From Moniliophthora roreri (Eukaryota > Basidiomycota > Agaricomycetes > Agaricales > Marasmiaceae): a stretch of 30,969 nt of DNA. Below are positions 10,662 to 21,120 of the stretch, piece by piece (position 1 is the first letter of the stretch; each line of letters begins with the position of its first letter). The translations under genes and the position numbers were made by a program. Location: positions 1 to 30,969 of the forward strand of contig LATX02000045.1 of the NCBI GenBank assembly GCA_001466705.2. The letters are read 5' to 3'. The notes below the pieces were generated by a model. It saw nothing but the letters and a program-made list of their open reading frames with translations. It ran no database searches and was not told the DNA's origin.

Positions 10662-13600
10662 AGTGGCAGAAAAGGACGATACCTTTACTGCTAGTAATCA
10701 TTTCACACTTTGTATTAGCTAAAATTGACCGCAATTCTATGCATCTTCCTTTGCAATATAAAGTGGGAAACCAAACTGTTGAAACCCAAGCATTGCTGGA
10801 CTCCGGAGCAGGGGGAAGATTCATCAGCCCAATGTTGGCTAGAAGGCTAGAAAAGAAATGGAAGAAACTTCCAGAACACATCAAGGTGTTCAACATAGAT
10901 GGAACCCCAAACAAGACCACTTGGATATCACACATGGTAGAAGTTGAATTCCAGATACAAGAGAAAACCTTTAAGGAGAATTTCTTAATCTTGGGAATTG
11001 GAGAAGAAGAAATGATCTTAGGGCTTCCCTGGTTACGACTTCACAACCCTAAGATCAATTGGGAAATGGGTGAAATGGAATTTCCTTCAAGAAGGAAGAT
11101 CCAGATCAAACACTTCATTGGAGTACTAGATGATACCTTAGTAGAAGTACTCATTGGAGCCAAGACTATGACATCTTAGGAACTTGCACATCAAAACAAA
11201 GAAGCGAAGAAAGGTATTGATGAATTAATCCCATCATACCTTCAAGAGTACAGACACTGGTTTGAAAAAGGAAAATCAGAACACTTTCCCCCTTCTCAAA
11301 CGTATAACCATGCAATCAAACTCAAACCAGATTTTGTTCCCAGAAACTGCAAACTTTATCCACTCAGTCCAGTGGAACAGCAGGAGCAGGATAAGTTTCT
11401 GGAAGAAAATCCGCAAAAAGGGTACATTAGAAAGTCGAAATCACCAATGGCATCCCCTTTCTTCTTTGTAGCAAAAAAAGAGAAAGGAGCCTTATGACCA
11501 ACCCAAGACTACTGAGAGCTCAACAAGGGAACGGTGAAGAACGCTTACCCATTACCCCTCATATCCGAATTAATAGACAAACTAAAAGGAGCGACGGTGT
11601 TCACCAAATTGGACTTATGGAATGGGTATAACAATGTTCAGATTAAAGACAGCGATCAGTGGAAGGCTGCTTTTAAAATGAACAAAGGACTCTTCAAACC
11701 AACTGTGATGTTCTTTGGACTTAGTAACTCACCAGCTACATTCCAAGCATTCATGAATGACATACTCTCTGACTTTATTGATGAAGGATGGTGTGTTGTC
11801 TATATGGACGACATCCTCATCTTTTCAGAAAACCCGGAAGATCATCAAGAAAGGACTGAAAGGTTAATGCAAAGGATTCAAAGACACGACCTTTACCTGA
11901 AACCAGAGAAGTGTGAGTTCGACGTCAAGGAAGTCATCTTCTTAGGAATGGTCATTCGATCAGGACATATTGCTATGGACCCCATCAAACTTGTGGGAAT
12001 AGCTGAATGGGAGGCTCTCAGGACTGTCAAGAGAGTAAGAAGCTTCTTGGGATTTGGAAATTTCTATTGAAAATTCATCGGAAGATATTCTCATATAGCC
12101 AAACCCCTTCATGATCTCACTGGGAAATTGCGGAAGTTTGAATGGACCTTAGAATGTCAAACATCCTTTGATCTTCTGAAAAAGAAGTTCCTCTCTGAAC
12201 CAATACTGGTCATGCTGAATGTCGACAAACTGTTTGTAATAGAAGCCGACACATCCAAATGGGCAACCGGAGCAGTATTACGACAACAGGGGACAGATGA
12301 CGAACGGCATCCATATGGGTATTTGTTGAAGTCCCTGTCTCAGATGGAGCAGAATTACAAAATCTACAACCAAGAACTGCTTGCTATTGTACAAGCATTG
12401 GCAGAATGGCGACACTATCTGATGGGAGGAAAGCACAGAGTTGTAATTCTCTCCAAACACAAGAACCTTACATATTTCTGGACAGCTCAGAAGCTCAATC
12501 GAAGACAAGCGAGATGGAGCCTCTTCTTATCAGAATTGGATTTGGTATTGGTTCATATGCCAGGAAAAAGTATGATGCAAGCAAATGCCCTATCAAGAAG
12601 GTCAAATGAACAGGACAATGAAGAAGACAACAATAATAATGTGGTCCTCTTACCAGAATGGCTGTTTGTACAAGGAATCAATTTCAAATTAGGAAAGGAG
12701 ATCAGGGAACGATTGGGCCCAGACGACTTTCACAAGTCAGCCTTGGAATTACTATTACACCAGAGTGTGCCACCAATCAAATCAGCGCTTTCACTATGTA
12801 CAAGGTGTTCTTTTAACATGGTTTTCTGATTGAGAAAACACTTAATCTTCTTGCAATGAAAATTTTCAAAAAAGCATTTATAGATTCTAAATTTCAATTG
12901 TGTCCCCTTAACAAGAATATGTCTGGAGGATGCTAAATTTTCAACAACAAAAGATATAGAATTTTCAAATGCTGAGAATTAATAGACAATACAATATATT
13001 AGAATAATTTTCATGCTGAGAAAATATTAAATTTTCTCTGGTTGAAGATGCTCAGAAAATGCTGATAAGATAAGATAAAAATACCAAATCTTCTATTGTA
13101 GGAAAGTCAGAGAAAACACCTGGAAAACACTAGGAAAATGGTAGGAAAATCATGTGGAAATGCTATATTTTACAGCAGTTTTTAGATAGTTTTCATATAA
13201 TTTTCCTCTTGTATTTAACATGTTTTCCTTGATTATAAAATTCAAAATTTTATATTTATTTTCTGAATGTTTTCTCACTATTTTATAAGGCAGAAAATCT
13301 AGTATATTTGTAATCAGAAAACTAAAGAATAATTTTATAATTTCATTGTTATAAAATTATTAAAAAACACAGACTCTTCTGGAAATTAAAATACAGAATA
13401 TGCTTGCTGTTTTCAATGTGTGATGATAGCTTGAAACCAATAGAATTTTCTGAATGTTGTCTGGAAGTGAATATATAGCAGTATTCTGAGTGTATTTCCT
13501 TTGTATTAATAGTATGAAAAGAACACCTTGTATGTAGTGTTTCCGATTGGGAGATAAAAGACGATCTATTATTCTTTCAAGGACAGGTCTATGTACCAAA

Positions 13601-14909
13601 TAACACTGAACTCCAATGCTCAATTGTGCAAACTATACATGAAGTACCAGGGGTAGGACACCCAGGACAGTGGAATACTCTGGAACAAGTACAATGAGAC
13701 TTCTAGTGGCCAGAGATGGCTAAATTCATCAAAAGCTTCATTGATGGATGCATACCATGCCAACAGATGAAGGTGAACATGCATCCAATGAGAACGCTGG
13801 TTCAACCAATACAATCTATGCAAAACTCATTCTCCTTTTAAATCTGCACCATGGACCTTATTACAGATCTTCCGCAAAGTGACAGTTTGGATTGTATTTT
13901 GGTCATAGTGGACCACTCTTCTATGAAGGGAGTAATTTTTACTCCATGCACAAAGACAATTGATGCTCCAGGAGTTGCAGAGATATTAATCCAACACCTG
14001 TACAAGAGATTCAGACTCCCCAATCACATCATCTCAGATCGAGACCCTAGATTCACTGCAGAGGTCTTCCAGGAAATAGAGAAACAGCTATCTATGAAAC
14101 ATTCAATGAGTACAGCCTTCCACCCTCAGACAGACAGAGAATCCGAAAGAGTCAATCAGGAAATCAAGGTGTATCTCTGAATCTTTTGTGCAAAAGAACA
14201 AACTCACTGGAAGGAGTTTCTACCTTTAGCAGAATTTGCCCATAATAACAGAACCCATTCAACGCTAAAGAAATCCCCATTCTTCATGATGATGGGTTAT
14301 CATCTGAGACCATTCTCCATAGTATTCACAAAAATGAACATCCTGTCAGTTGAAGAGAGACTTGTGGAGCTGAAGAGGGTACAAGAAGAAACATCAAGCC
14401 TATTGGAGCTAGCAAGACAACAAATGATAAGAAGGGAAAAACAGAAATTGGATACATTCAAAGTGGGACAGAAGGTATGGCTCAAGAGAAGAAACCTGAT
14501 CATAGGATATCCATCAAAGAAGCTGGCTCCAAAACAAGAAGGACCCTTCCTGATATCCGAAATAATGGGACCAGTAACATACCGGTTAGAACTTCCTCAT
14601 CAATGGAAGATACACCCAGTGTTTCATGCTGCATTGTTGTCCCCATATAAACAAACAGAAGCATATGGACCAAGCTTTATGGAACTCCCACTGGATCTCA
14701 TTGAAGGATTCAAAGAATATGAAGTAGATGTGATCATAGGACATAGGCCAAAGAAGTAACCCCGGGAATTCCTGGTATCCTACACAGGGTATGATTCTTC
14801 CCACAATCGATGGATTGAAACCGAAGGAATGGTCAATTGCATGGATCTTTATAAGGACTATATAAAGAGATACCATTTACACTCTCAAAACCCCATCCCT
14901 GTCTCATAA
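10658..14909 (+). pseudogene. Pol of chromovirus G1 (PR-RT-RH-IN-chromodomain), interrupted by a MITE
   Basis: Domains in order: aspartic protease with L-L-D-S-G-A near 10796; reverse transcriptase around 11400-12070 with an intact Y-M-D-D active site near 11805; RNase H around 12200-12520; integrase after the MITE, with a His pair and G-C-x2-C zinc site near 13640-13765 and the D, D and E catalytic blocks (M-D-L-I-T-D, I-S-D-R-D-P, E-R-V-N-Q) near 13855, 14030 and 14150; and a C-terminal chromodomain to the TAA at 14907. Nonsense codons lie at 11177, 11495, 11513, 12068, 13695, 13704, 13839, 14178 and 14757, all one C-to-T or G-to-A step from sense. The MITE plus its duplicated TTT (751 bp) accounts exactly for the frame change between RNase H and integrase. 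The RNase H block that normally reads S/T-D-H has Lys at 12455-12457 in place of the catalytic Asp. Confidence 0.93.
12792..13539. mobile_element. CACTA-type MITE, copy 1 (inside G1 pol)
   Basis: The ends are CACTATGTACAAGGTGTTC and, complemented, CACTACATACAAGGTGTTC. Comparison with the other copies points to ancestral CpGs within these ends. The 3-bp flanks are TTT on both sides (12789-12791 and 13540-13542). Excising the element and one TTT restores the integrase reading frame, and the flanking residues then line up with the homologous place in G2. The interior is AT-rich with recurring GGAAAA motifs and codes for nothing. CACTA-starting ends with a 3-bp duplication fit the CACTA/EnSpm superfamily. 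The element is non-autonomous. Confidence 0.92.
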
Positions 14910-14910
14910 T

Positions 14911-16275
14911 ATGTCCACCAATGTGTCTGCTTCTGCTTCTACTTCTAGCTCTTCTGCTAGTAACCAAACACAAGGACTCCCTAGCTCTACTCCAACTGAA
15001 GCTGGAGAAGGAAGGTACAGTGAGAATATCATCTACCATCATGGCCTCCACCCAAACCCCTACCAGCTCCTCCACCTCTTCAACTCCCAACAGTATGACC
15101 AGCAGATCCGAAACGCAGCTAATCTCAACAACCAACTGGAACCTGCAGTCAAAAGCCTGTTTTTCCTATGGGCCCAATGCCAACTACTCTCCAAGATTGC
15201 TGAGAGTTGCGATATTGAAATCGCTAATCAGGTCCTCTATGCTTGCAACTACAGAATAGGTCTGGAAGGGCTTGTTACAGTACCATCTACCTTCCCCTAT
15301 CACTTGCACCTATCCATGCCTCCTTCCAGATCCCCAAGCAGCTTCTGAGTATCCCAACCCAAATACTTTTAGTGTTCTCAACAGACTCAGATGACGAACT
15401 GATGGAAATGGATACCCCTGACCTACCCTCCAGGAACAACTTGCCTCCCCCCCTGCACAGACCACCGAACCCTCTCCCAACTACGCCCTCCTTTATCCTG
15501 AACCCACTCCCGATCCTGATGTTAAGCTGAAAGTTGAGCCCACCCTCCGAAGAGTCCCCACTCTCGACACCCTTGTCGATGGCCCCAACTGTCCAATTCC
15601 ATCCACAGGTCGAGAATGTTGTGGTGGCCAGAGAAAGGGGGGAAGACGAGGAGAACAAGCCCCCCCAATCCCTGCACCAATCCACACTCGAAATACCTGA
15701 CGACCCCTGACAGAGTGACAAATCACTGCCGCCGACACCATCAGAGACATGGATAGACCACACCTCTGCCTTGTGTGCGAACTGGACTCTCCTCTGAGAC
15801 TGCCCAAGCTATTTTTGTAGGCAATGCCTCCACTATGCACCTGGACATATCACTGCAGGGTGCACTGTCTGCCAATGGTCTTCATGACTTTCACATGGAA
15901 GATCTGGTCCGGATAGTGGCACTCTGTCAGACTATAATGATTATGATGATGATAGATACAACAATCATGACAGAGAACAATGATTGGACATTTGTCATCA
16001 ATACTGACACAGAACGGAGGGAGTTCTTGTTCATGGGGGTAAATCCAAAAAAGGTGAGACTGGTAGACATCAAGAAGGGGGTTGAGGAAAGAATGATAGA
16101 AGGATGGCAGCCAGGACCATCTCTAGCACAGACAACAACAGGAGGAAAACTGGAACAGGCCTCTGATGGACTGGAGGAGTGTGAAGATGGATCTGATGAA
16201 GAGGTAGCGCCTGGGTGGGCCCTGTTACGTTACTTGCGCAGCAACGACAACAACTCAACAACCACTATGACATAG
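14911..16275 (+). pseudogene. ORF3 of chromovirus G1: Ser-rich, Pro-rich protein with RING-like zinc finger
   Basis: The ATG at 14911 follows the pol stop (14907-14909) by one base. The N-terminus is Ser/Thr-rich. Then comes a block with L-H-P-x4-L-L-x3-N (about 15047-15085) and helical sequence to a TGA at 15346. The reading continues in other frames: an acidic D-S-D-D-E-L-M-E-M stretch near 15386, then a Pro-rich and Arg/Gly-rich linker (15479-15760). A cysteine cluster follows, C-L-V-C at 15767-15778, then, after a frame shift, D-C-P-S-Y-F-C-R-Q-C-L at 15798-15830 and C-T-V-C at 15861-15872. This matches the RING pattern C-x2-C...C-x-H-x2-C-x2-C...C-x2-C except that Ser stands at the His position. 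An acidic Asp/Tyr-rich tail and a further open frame reach 16275. RING domains usually act as E3 ubiquitin ligases; that role here is inference. Exact frame-shift points are uncertain. Confidence 0.6.
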
Positions 16276-16944
16276 CGGCGCTAAGTTGACTTAAAGGTTC
16301 AAGTTCGAGTTTAGAGGTCTCTAGCTTTCGCTAAAGTTCTGAGGGTTCGGTTGATGTGAGCAAGAGATCGAAAAGGTTAACCAGGTCAAGCTAAGGTAGC
16401 TTAGACCTGCAGACTATCTACTTATACAATGGTTGTAGTCTACTAGTTGCATACAAACTACTAGTGCGACATCATTTGTTTAGCAAACAGAGTGTACCTT
16501 TGACGACATGATAAATAGGAACATAACATCAGAAGTGATGTCGAGGAAGTGAAAATAAATATAATGATACAATAAGCGACGTCAGAGATGACATCGCATC
16601 ATAAATAGAAAAGGAAAGAAACGAATAGAATAATAATGTCATACTGATGTCATTATTGACACAATGATGACATCTTAAATAAGAAGATAGGCATGAAGTT
16701 GGAAAAGGGAACTGGGAATGTGGATGTGTCCAGATGTTAATGAGAAGCATAGGTAGAAAAGAGAAAACTAGCGCTCGAGAGCGCTAAAGCGTCAAAGCAA
16801 GAGATAGAAAGAAAGAAAAAGATTGTCTGTTCATGTGCGACTGTAACAGGCCCCAGGTGAGTCTCAGGATTACGACAGTGAGTTGTATGGAGACAGAGAA
16901 TCTTAGATGTCTAGAGCTGGAATCTAGACCTTAACAGGGGGTAA
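16276..16944 (+). other. 3' untranslated region and polypurine tract of G1
   Basis: No coding sequence is seen. The stretch includes TGACATC-like short repeats around 16500-16690 (GATGTC/GACATC in several copies), which could be simple repeats or protein-binding sites. The AACAGGGGGTAA immediately before the LTR (16933-16944) is the likely polypurine tract that primes plus-strand synthesis. Confidence 0.6.
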
Positions 16945-17368
16945 TGTTACAGTTACCTTCATTTCCTCATATGCTTCCGCTTTCTCTTGGACTTATTACA
17001 CTTTCCCAGCTCCCTTTCCCTTTTCACATAATATGCTTCCCTCTTCATTGGACTAGTACATTATCCCCACCCCCTTTTCCTTCTCTATTGTACTTCTATA
17101 TGCTGATGCCACCACTATTTATTAACAAATACCGACTTTGTCGCTATATACATATATAGTAGAAACTAGCTCAGTTGTACTTATTTAAGCACTCAAGCAG
17201 AGACAGGATCTCCAGCTTGACCTAGTTAATTCAAATACTTGTGTCTAAGCAATGACGAGGAACTCTGAACTTCAACAAGCCATTGAATGAACTCAAACTT
17301 GAACTTGATACTACTTCAACTCTCTTAGTTGAAGTTAGTAGTGACGTTGCTGCACAGGTAACGTAACA
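16945..17368 (+). repeat. 3' LTR of chromovirus G1
   Basis: It begins TGTTACAGTTACC and ends GGTAACGTAACA, with the same 424-bp length as the 5' LTR. Several CpG positions kept here are TG or CA in the 5' LTR and the reverse also occurs, so both copies decayed independently after insertion. Confidence 0.92.
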
Positions 17369-17373
17369 TATAA

Positions 17374-18281
17374 GATAGGAAACATACCTTGAAACCACCT
17401 GCTACATATACATCCCACGTGATAATTCTGCTTGTATACACTGATCGACTCCTTGAGACCAGCAATAAGCAGTTGCCACATCACCTGTCCTCACTGGAGC
17501 ATCTGAGACAAAGGTATTGTCAGCAAATTATGAGGAATCACACAATACATCACTGACCCACAGAATGTGTGATTGAGAGACAAGAAGGTCCAATAGAATG
17601 AGATGAAGGCCAATGAGAGGGGAGCTATGACAGGGGAGAACTAGAATGACCCAACAATAGTAGTGGTTAGAAGGAAAGGAGTGGAGTTTGAAAATTGGAC
17701 AGACATTGGAATTTAAACCCTGAGCACCTGGACTGTTCTCCCATGTGATGCTTCTCTGGCTCAATAGTAAACACTGTGTTCTGGCTTCAGCTCGCTGCCT
17801 GCCCATGTTATTACTGGTCAGTAAGGCACACAATTTTTAAAACCACCTCAAGCTGACTTGTCTGTCTACTAGCACTTGGTATGGCAGATTATAGTGGGAC
17901 ATGAATTACTAAAGCTGGACACATCAAGTTACAGAGGGTTATGTCCCAGTTACACACTCTGATAACTGGTTATGCTGGGTTTAGTGAGTTATACCTTCAT
18001 TCTAACCTACAGAAACCAGGTTGAACCCACAGAGATTTGTGAAGACTGGTTTCATGGGCATATGACCCTCCATATCCGGTAATGTCCTCTTGTCATTTTT
18101 GCAGATGTGTATCCTAACACAGCTTTTGTCTGTAATCAACACACCTGAGAGAAAGACCATGTTCACTTCGAGTTCTATTCAGAATGAATTATCATTCAAA
18201 TGTTCAAATATGAATACTTTTTGTAAGAGGATAATCAAGTGACTCAGGATCTAGAAAGTCTCCACAGTAAAAGGACATGCT
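17374..18281. other. Right half of the TIR element and junction to G2, no gene
   Basis: Bases 17374-18107 are the right part of the second TIR element and hold no recognisable gene. Bases 18108-18281 lead into the reverse transcriptase of G2 but do not read as protease or gag in any frame, so the 5' part of G2 is missing or unrecognisable. Confidence 0.5.
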
Positions 18282-19376
18282 ATGTTCTTTGTAGCAAAGA
18301 AAGAAGCAGGAGCATTACGACCTTGCCAAGACTATCGAGACCTGAATAATGGAACAATAAAGAACCAATATCCCCTTCCACTTGTTACTGACCTCGTTGA
18401 CAAATTAAAAGGCACGAACATCTTCACAAAACTGGATTTGCATAACGGTTACAACAACATTTGGATAAAGGATGGAGATCAATGGAAAGTGGTGTTTAAA
18501 ACTCTGAGAGGCTTATTTGAACCTACAGTAATGTTTTTCGGGTTAACAAATTCACCAGTGATGTTCCAAGCCTTCATGAATGAGATTTTAAAGGACTTCA
18601 TCGATGAAGGGTGGTGCGTGGTCTACATGGACAACATACTAATCTTCTCAGATGAACAACAACTCCACCAAATCAGGATGTGACATGTTCTAGAACATCT
18701 TCAAGAACATGACCTCTTTCTTAAACTGGAGAAATGTGAGTTCGAAGTCACAGAAACATTGTTCTTGGGAATGGTCATCACACCTGGTCACATTCAGATG
18801 GATCCGACGAAATTGGCTGGAATAAAAGATTGGGAACCACTGAGAACAGTCAAAGGTGTGAGATCGTTCTTAGGATTCACGAACTTTTATTGCAAATTCA
18901 TAGGAAAATATGCTGAACTCACATGCCCTCTTCATGACCTGACAAAAAAGGATGTGAAGTTCAATTGGACCAAACAATGTCAAATAGCCTTTGACGTCTT
19001 GAAAGCAAAGTTTTTACAACAACCAATTTTACAAATGCTGGATGACACAAAACCTTTCATAATAGAAGCAGATGCATTGAAATGGATGACAAGTGCGACA
19101 GAAAGGAACAGATGGTGAACTGCATCCATGTGGCTACATCTCACACACATTTACTCTAACAGAATGAAATTACAAAATTTATGATCAAGAATTGCTTGTG
19201 ATCGTAAATGTGTTGAAGGAATGGCAACACTATCTTCTTGGAGGAGCTCACCCAGTGACCATTTTATCTGATCACAAGAACCTGGCTTATTTCCAGACAG
19301 CACAAAAATTAAATCGACAACAAGCTAGATGGAGCCTATTCTTGATGCAATTCGATCTGCAACTCATACACATTAA

Positions 19377-21120
19377 TATGTCAAACCTAGAAAAGACCCA
19401 CTTTTATTCATTTTACACTATTTCTGAATCGGAACACTTTAATATGACACGAGATGACAGGTAATAAGGACTAGAGTGAGCCCAGTCTGCTAGTCATTGC
19501 CTTAGAGAAGCAGTGGTACCTTAGAAAGTATGAAGAGCTATATGATATGCTATACAGAGGTGTCTAAGCTGTACTTTCTAACCTATCTAAGTATCAGATC
19601 CAAAGCGGATCACTCCCGAAACCTGTAGGGAATCTAACTATGGCCCAATGAACACATTGGCTAGTTAACCAAGCTCTCAAAAGTGCTATTAATGGGATTT
19701 TAACTTCTACTTTACTTTTCTATGACATCTGCAAAGTGCAAGCTGCAGTCAAACAGTACAGAGGTACTTAGAGGAGACATCAAAACAGAAAGACGACTTG
19801 GAACAGGAATGATCATAGAATGATCCTCCTCCAAAGTCAATATAGGGATCAGAGTCAAAGCAGGCAATCTCTTAATAAAGAATTCACCAGCGCCTAAACA
19901 ATATGCGATAAGCAAACTAGGTACAAAGCCTGCTCGGAAAGACAGAAATCACTTCCAAAGGACATCTACTACCTACAGACAGATACAATGAGACATATGA
20001 AGAATATCTAATGTGCAAGAAATCCTAAATAAGACCGAGCGTGCATTGTCAAAGGAGATCAGAACAATAACAGTGTGTTCCGACCTTGGAAAATTTGGCA
20101 TCTAGGCCACTGCTGATGTGCAGATACTAGAAAAGGGAAATGCTGTCAAAAGACAGGACGGATACAGCCATCTGCTCATAGATACCCGACTTAGAAAAGA
20201 GAAAATACAAATTATAGAGTCTAGAACACCTGGAGGCATAGATACCTGCATGGATATGGTCGGATACCCTAGTGGCCAGACTCCATGACATCTGAATAAT
20301 CCCTCTTTTAGTATCTCAGTCACTCATTTGTCATTTCCTGAATTATCAGACAATATTTATAATTTTCTGTAGATATATTCCTTGGACCGTATATAAGGAC
20401 AGCTAGATATTTGTACATACTCAAGTAACTCTGCCCCCTCTGATTGTGAATACATGACAAGTTTGTTTGGTGTATAAATTTGTGTGCCATTCCAGTTTTG
20501 CTTCCTCACTACAGGCCCCGGAGATTGGTCCTGAGTGACTCCAGAGAGATAGAAATCTGATAACGAACTTGCGTCATAAGAGATAAGAGTAACATCTTGA
20601 GTGTGTTATAGCACTTTTCTAAGAGAAAATTTACACCAAGAAGGAGCCTTGGGCACTTGGAGTGTGGCCTGTGTGTGTATCAGGTTGTGACACACTTAGA
20701 GTCTTAGCAAAGGGTGTGCCTGTGCTGAACTCTTTGTAGAAATTGGTCTAGGACCTTTTCCAGTACACTGTGTGCTGTAGTTATCTTGAAGAAGTCTTGA
20801 ACTCCGTAGGGTCAGACTATATCAGCTATTGAGTCTTTGTATGGGACTGTAGCTCTTGTGTTTGTGCTTTGTGCACTGTGTTCTTTGTGTTTTGTGTGTG
20901 TTTGTGATATAAAACATTTTAAAACCATATATACTCCTCTGGAGGTGAACACTTTGAAGTTGAACACTTCAATAAGAGAGAATCAACCTAGCTAAGAGTT
21001 TTGTTGGCATTCTAAGTGCAGTAACTCTGATCACATTGATCCACACTTGCACAACAAACTGAGTTAGACTTTTGGAGGTTATCTTTTTGGGTAGTTTTCC
21101 ACTAGTCTTATCTTAGACAA
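19377..21120 (+). mobile_element. Solo-LTR-like insertion in G2
   Basis: The insertion is flanked by ATTAA on both sides (19372-19376 and 21121-21125). Removing it with one ATTAA (1,749 bases, a multiple of three) rejoins the G2 frame. Near its ends it has TGTC (19379) and GACA (21116-21119), inset by two and one bases from the duplication. A TATA-like TATATAAGG lies at about 20393, followed by a long GT-rich region (20840-20915) as seen in LTR R/U5 regions. No coding sequence is found. A solo LTR of about 1.74 kb fits the 5-bp duplication, but a nested arrangement with a shorter LTR at 19590-20459 is the alternative. Confidence 0.65.
19590..20459 (+). repeat. Segment matching 3414-4270 in inverted orientation
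   Basis: This part of the insertion aligns along its full length with the complement of 3414-4270. It ends TACATGACA, as the other copy does, and its first base is A where the other copy has T of a TG start. The flanks ATCTA and AGTTT are not a target duplication, so it is probably not an independent solo LTR insertion. Confidence 0.75.

Larger units (their letters stand above)
8799..17368 (+). mobile_element. Full-length Ty3/gypsy chromovirus G1
   Basis: Two 424-bp LTRs flank gag, pol (protease, reverse transcriptase, RNase H, integrase, chromodomain) and a third ORF, in the Ty3/gypsy order. The 5-bp flanks are CATAA (8794-8798) and TATAA (17369-17373), one transition apart, consistent with a target duplication. 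The LTRs differ by roughly 20 positions by eye, nearly all transitions. Apart from a 751-bp MITE insertion including its target duplication, gag and pol carry nonsense codons but no evident indels, so age rather than rearrangement inactivated them. ORF3 does have frame breaks. The element is dead as it stands. Confidence 0.92.
7779..18107. mobile_element. Second TG-type TIR element, host of a nested insertion
   Basis: The left end reads CATCTGAAAAAATGGCC and the right end, complemented, reads CATCTGCAAAAATGACA; about 19 of the first 25 positions agree. Both ends are flanked by TG (7777-7778 and 18108-18109), the same target duplication as the element at 4497. The subterminal zones (about 7830-8060 and 17890-18070) carry the same kind of TATAACC / GGTTATA motifs. 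Removing the chromovirus at 8799-17368 and its duplication leaves about 1.75 kb, close to the size of the first element. No transposase gene is visible, so it is non-autonomous. Internal short minus-strand frames around 8115-8743 and 17528-17833 show no motifs. Confidence 0.75.

Noticed and set aside
17700..17800. tRNA-like B-box (GGGTTTAAATTCC on the minus strand) and A-box-like TGGCTCAATAGT on the plus strand
   Set aside because: The two boxes are on opposite strands and no cloverleaf stems can be formed, so a tRNA gene or SINE is not supported.
19590..20459. An independent solo LTR inserted within the larger insertion
   Set aside because: The flanking 5-bp sequences (ATCTA and AGTTT) do not match, so no target duplication supports it.
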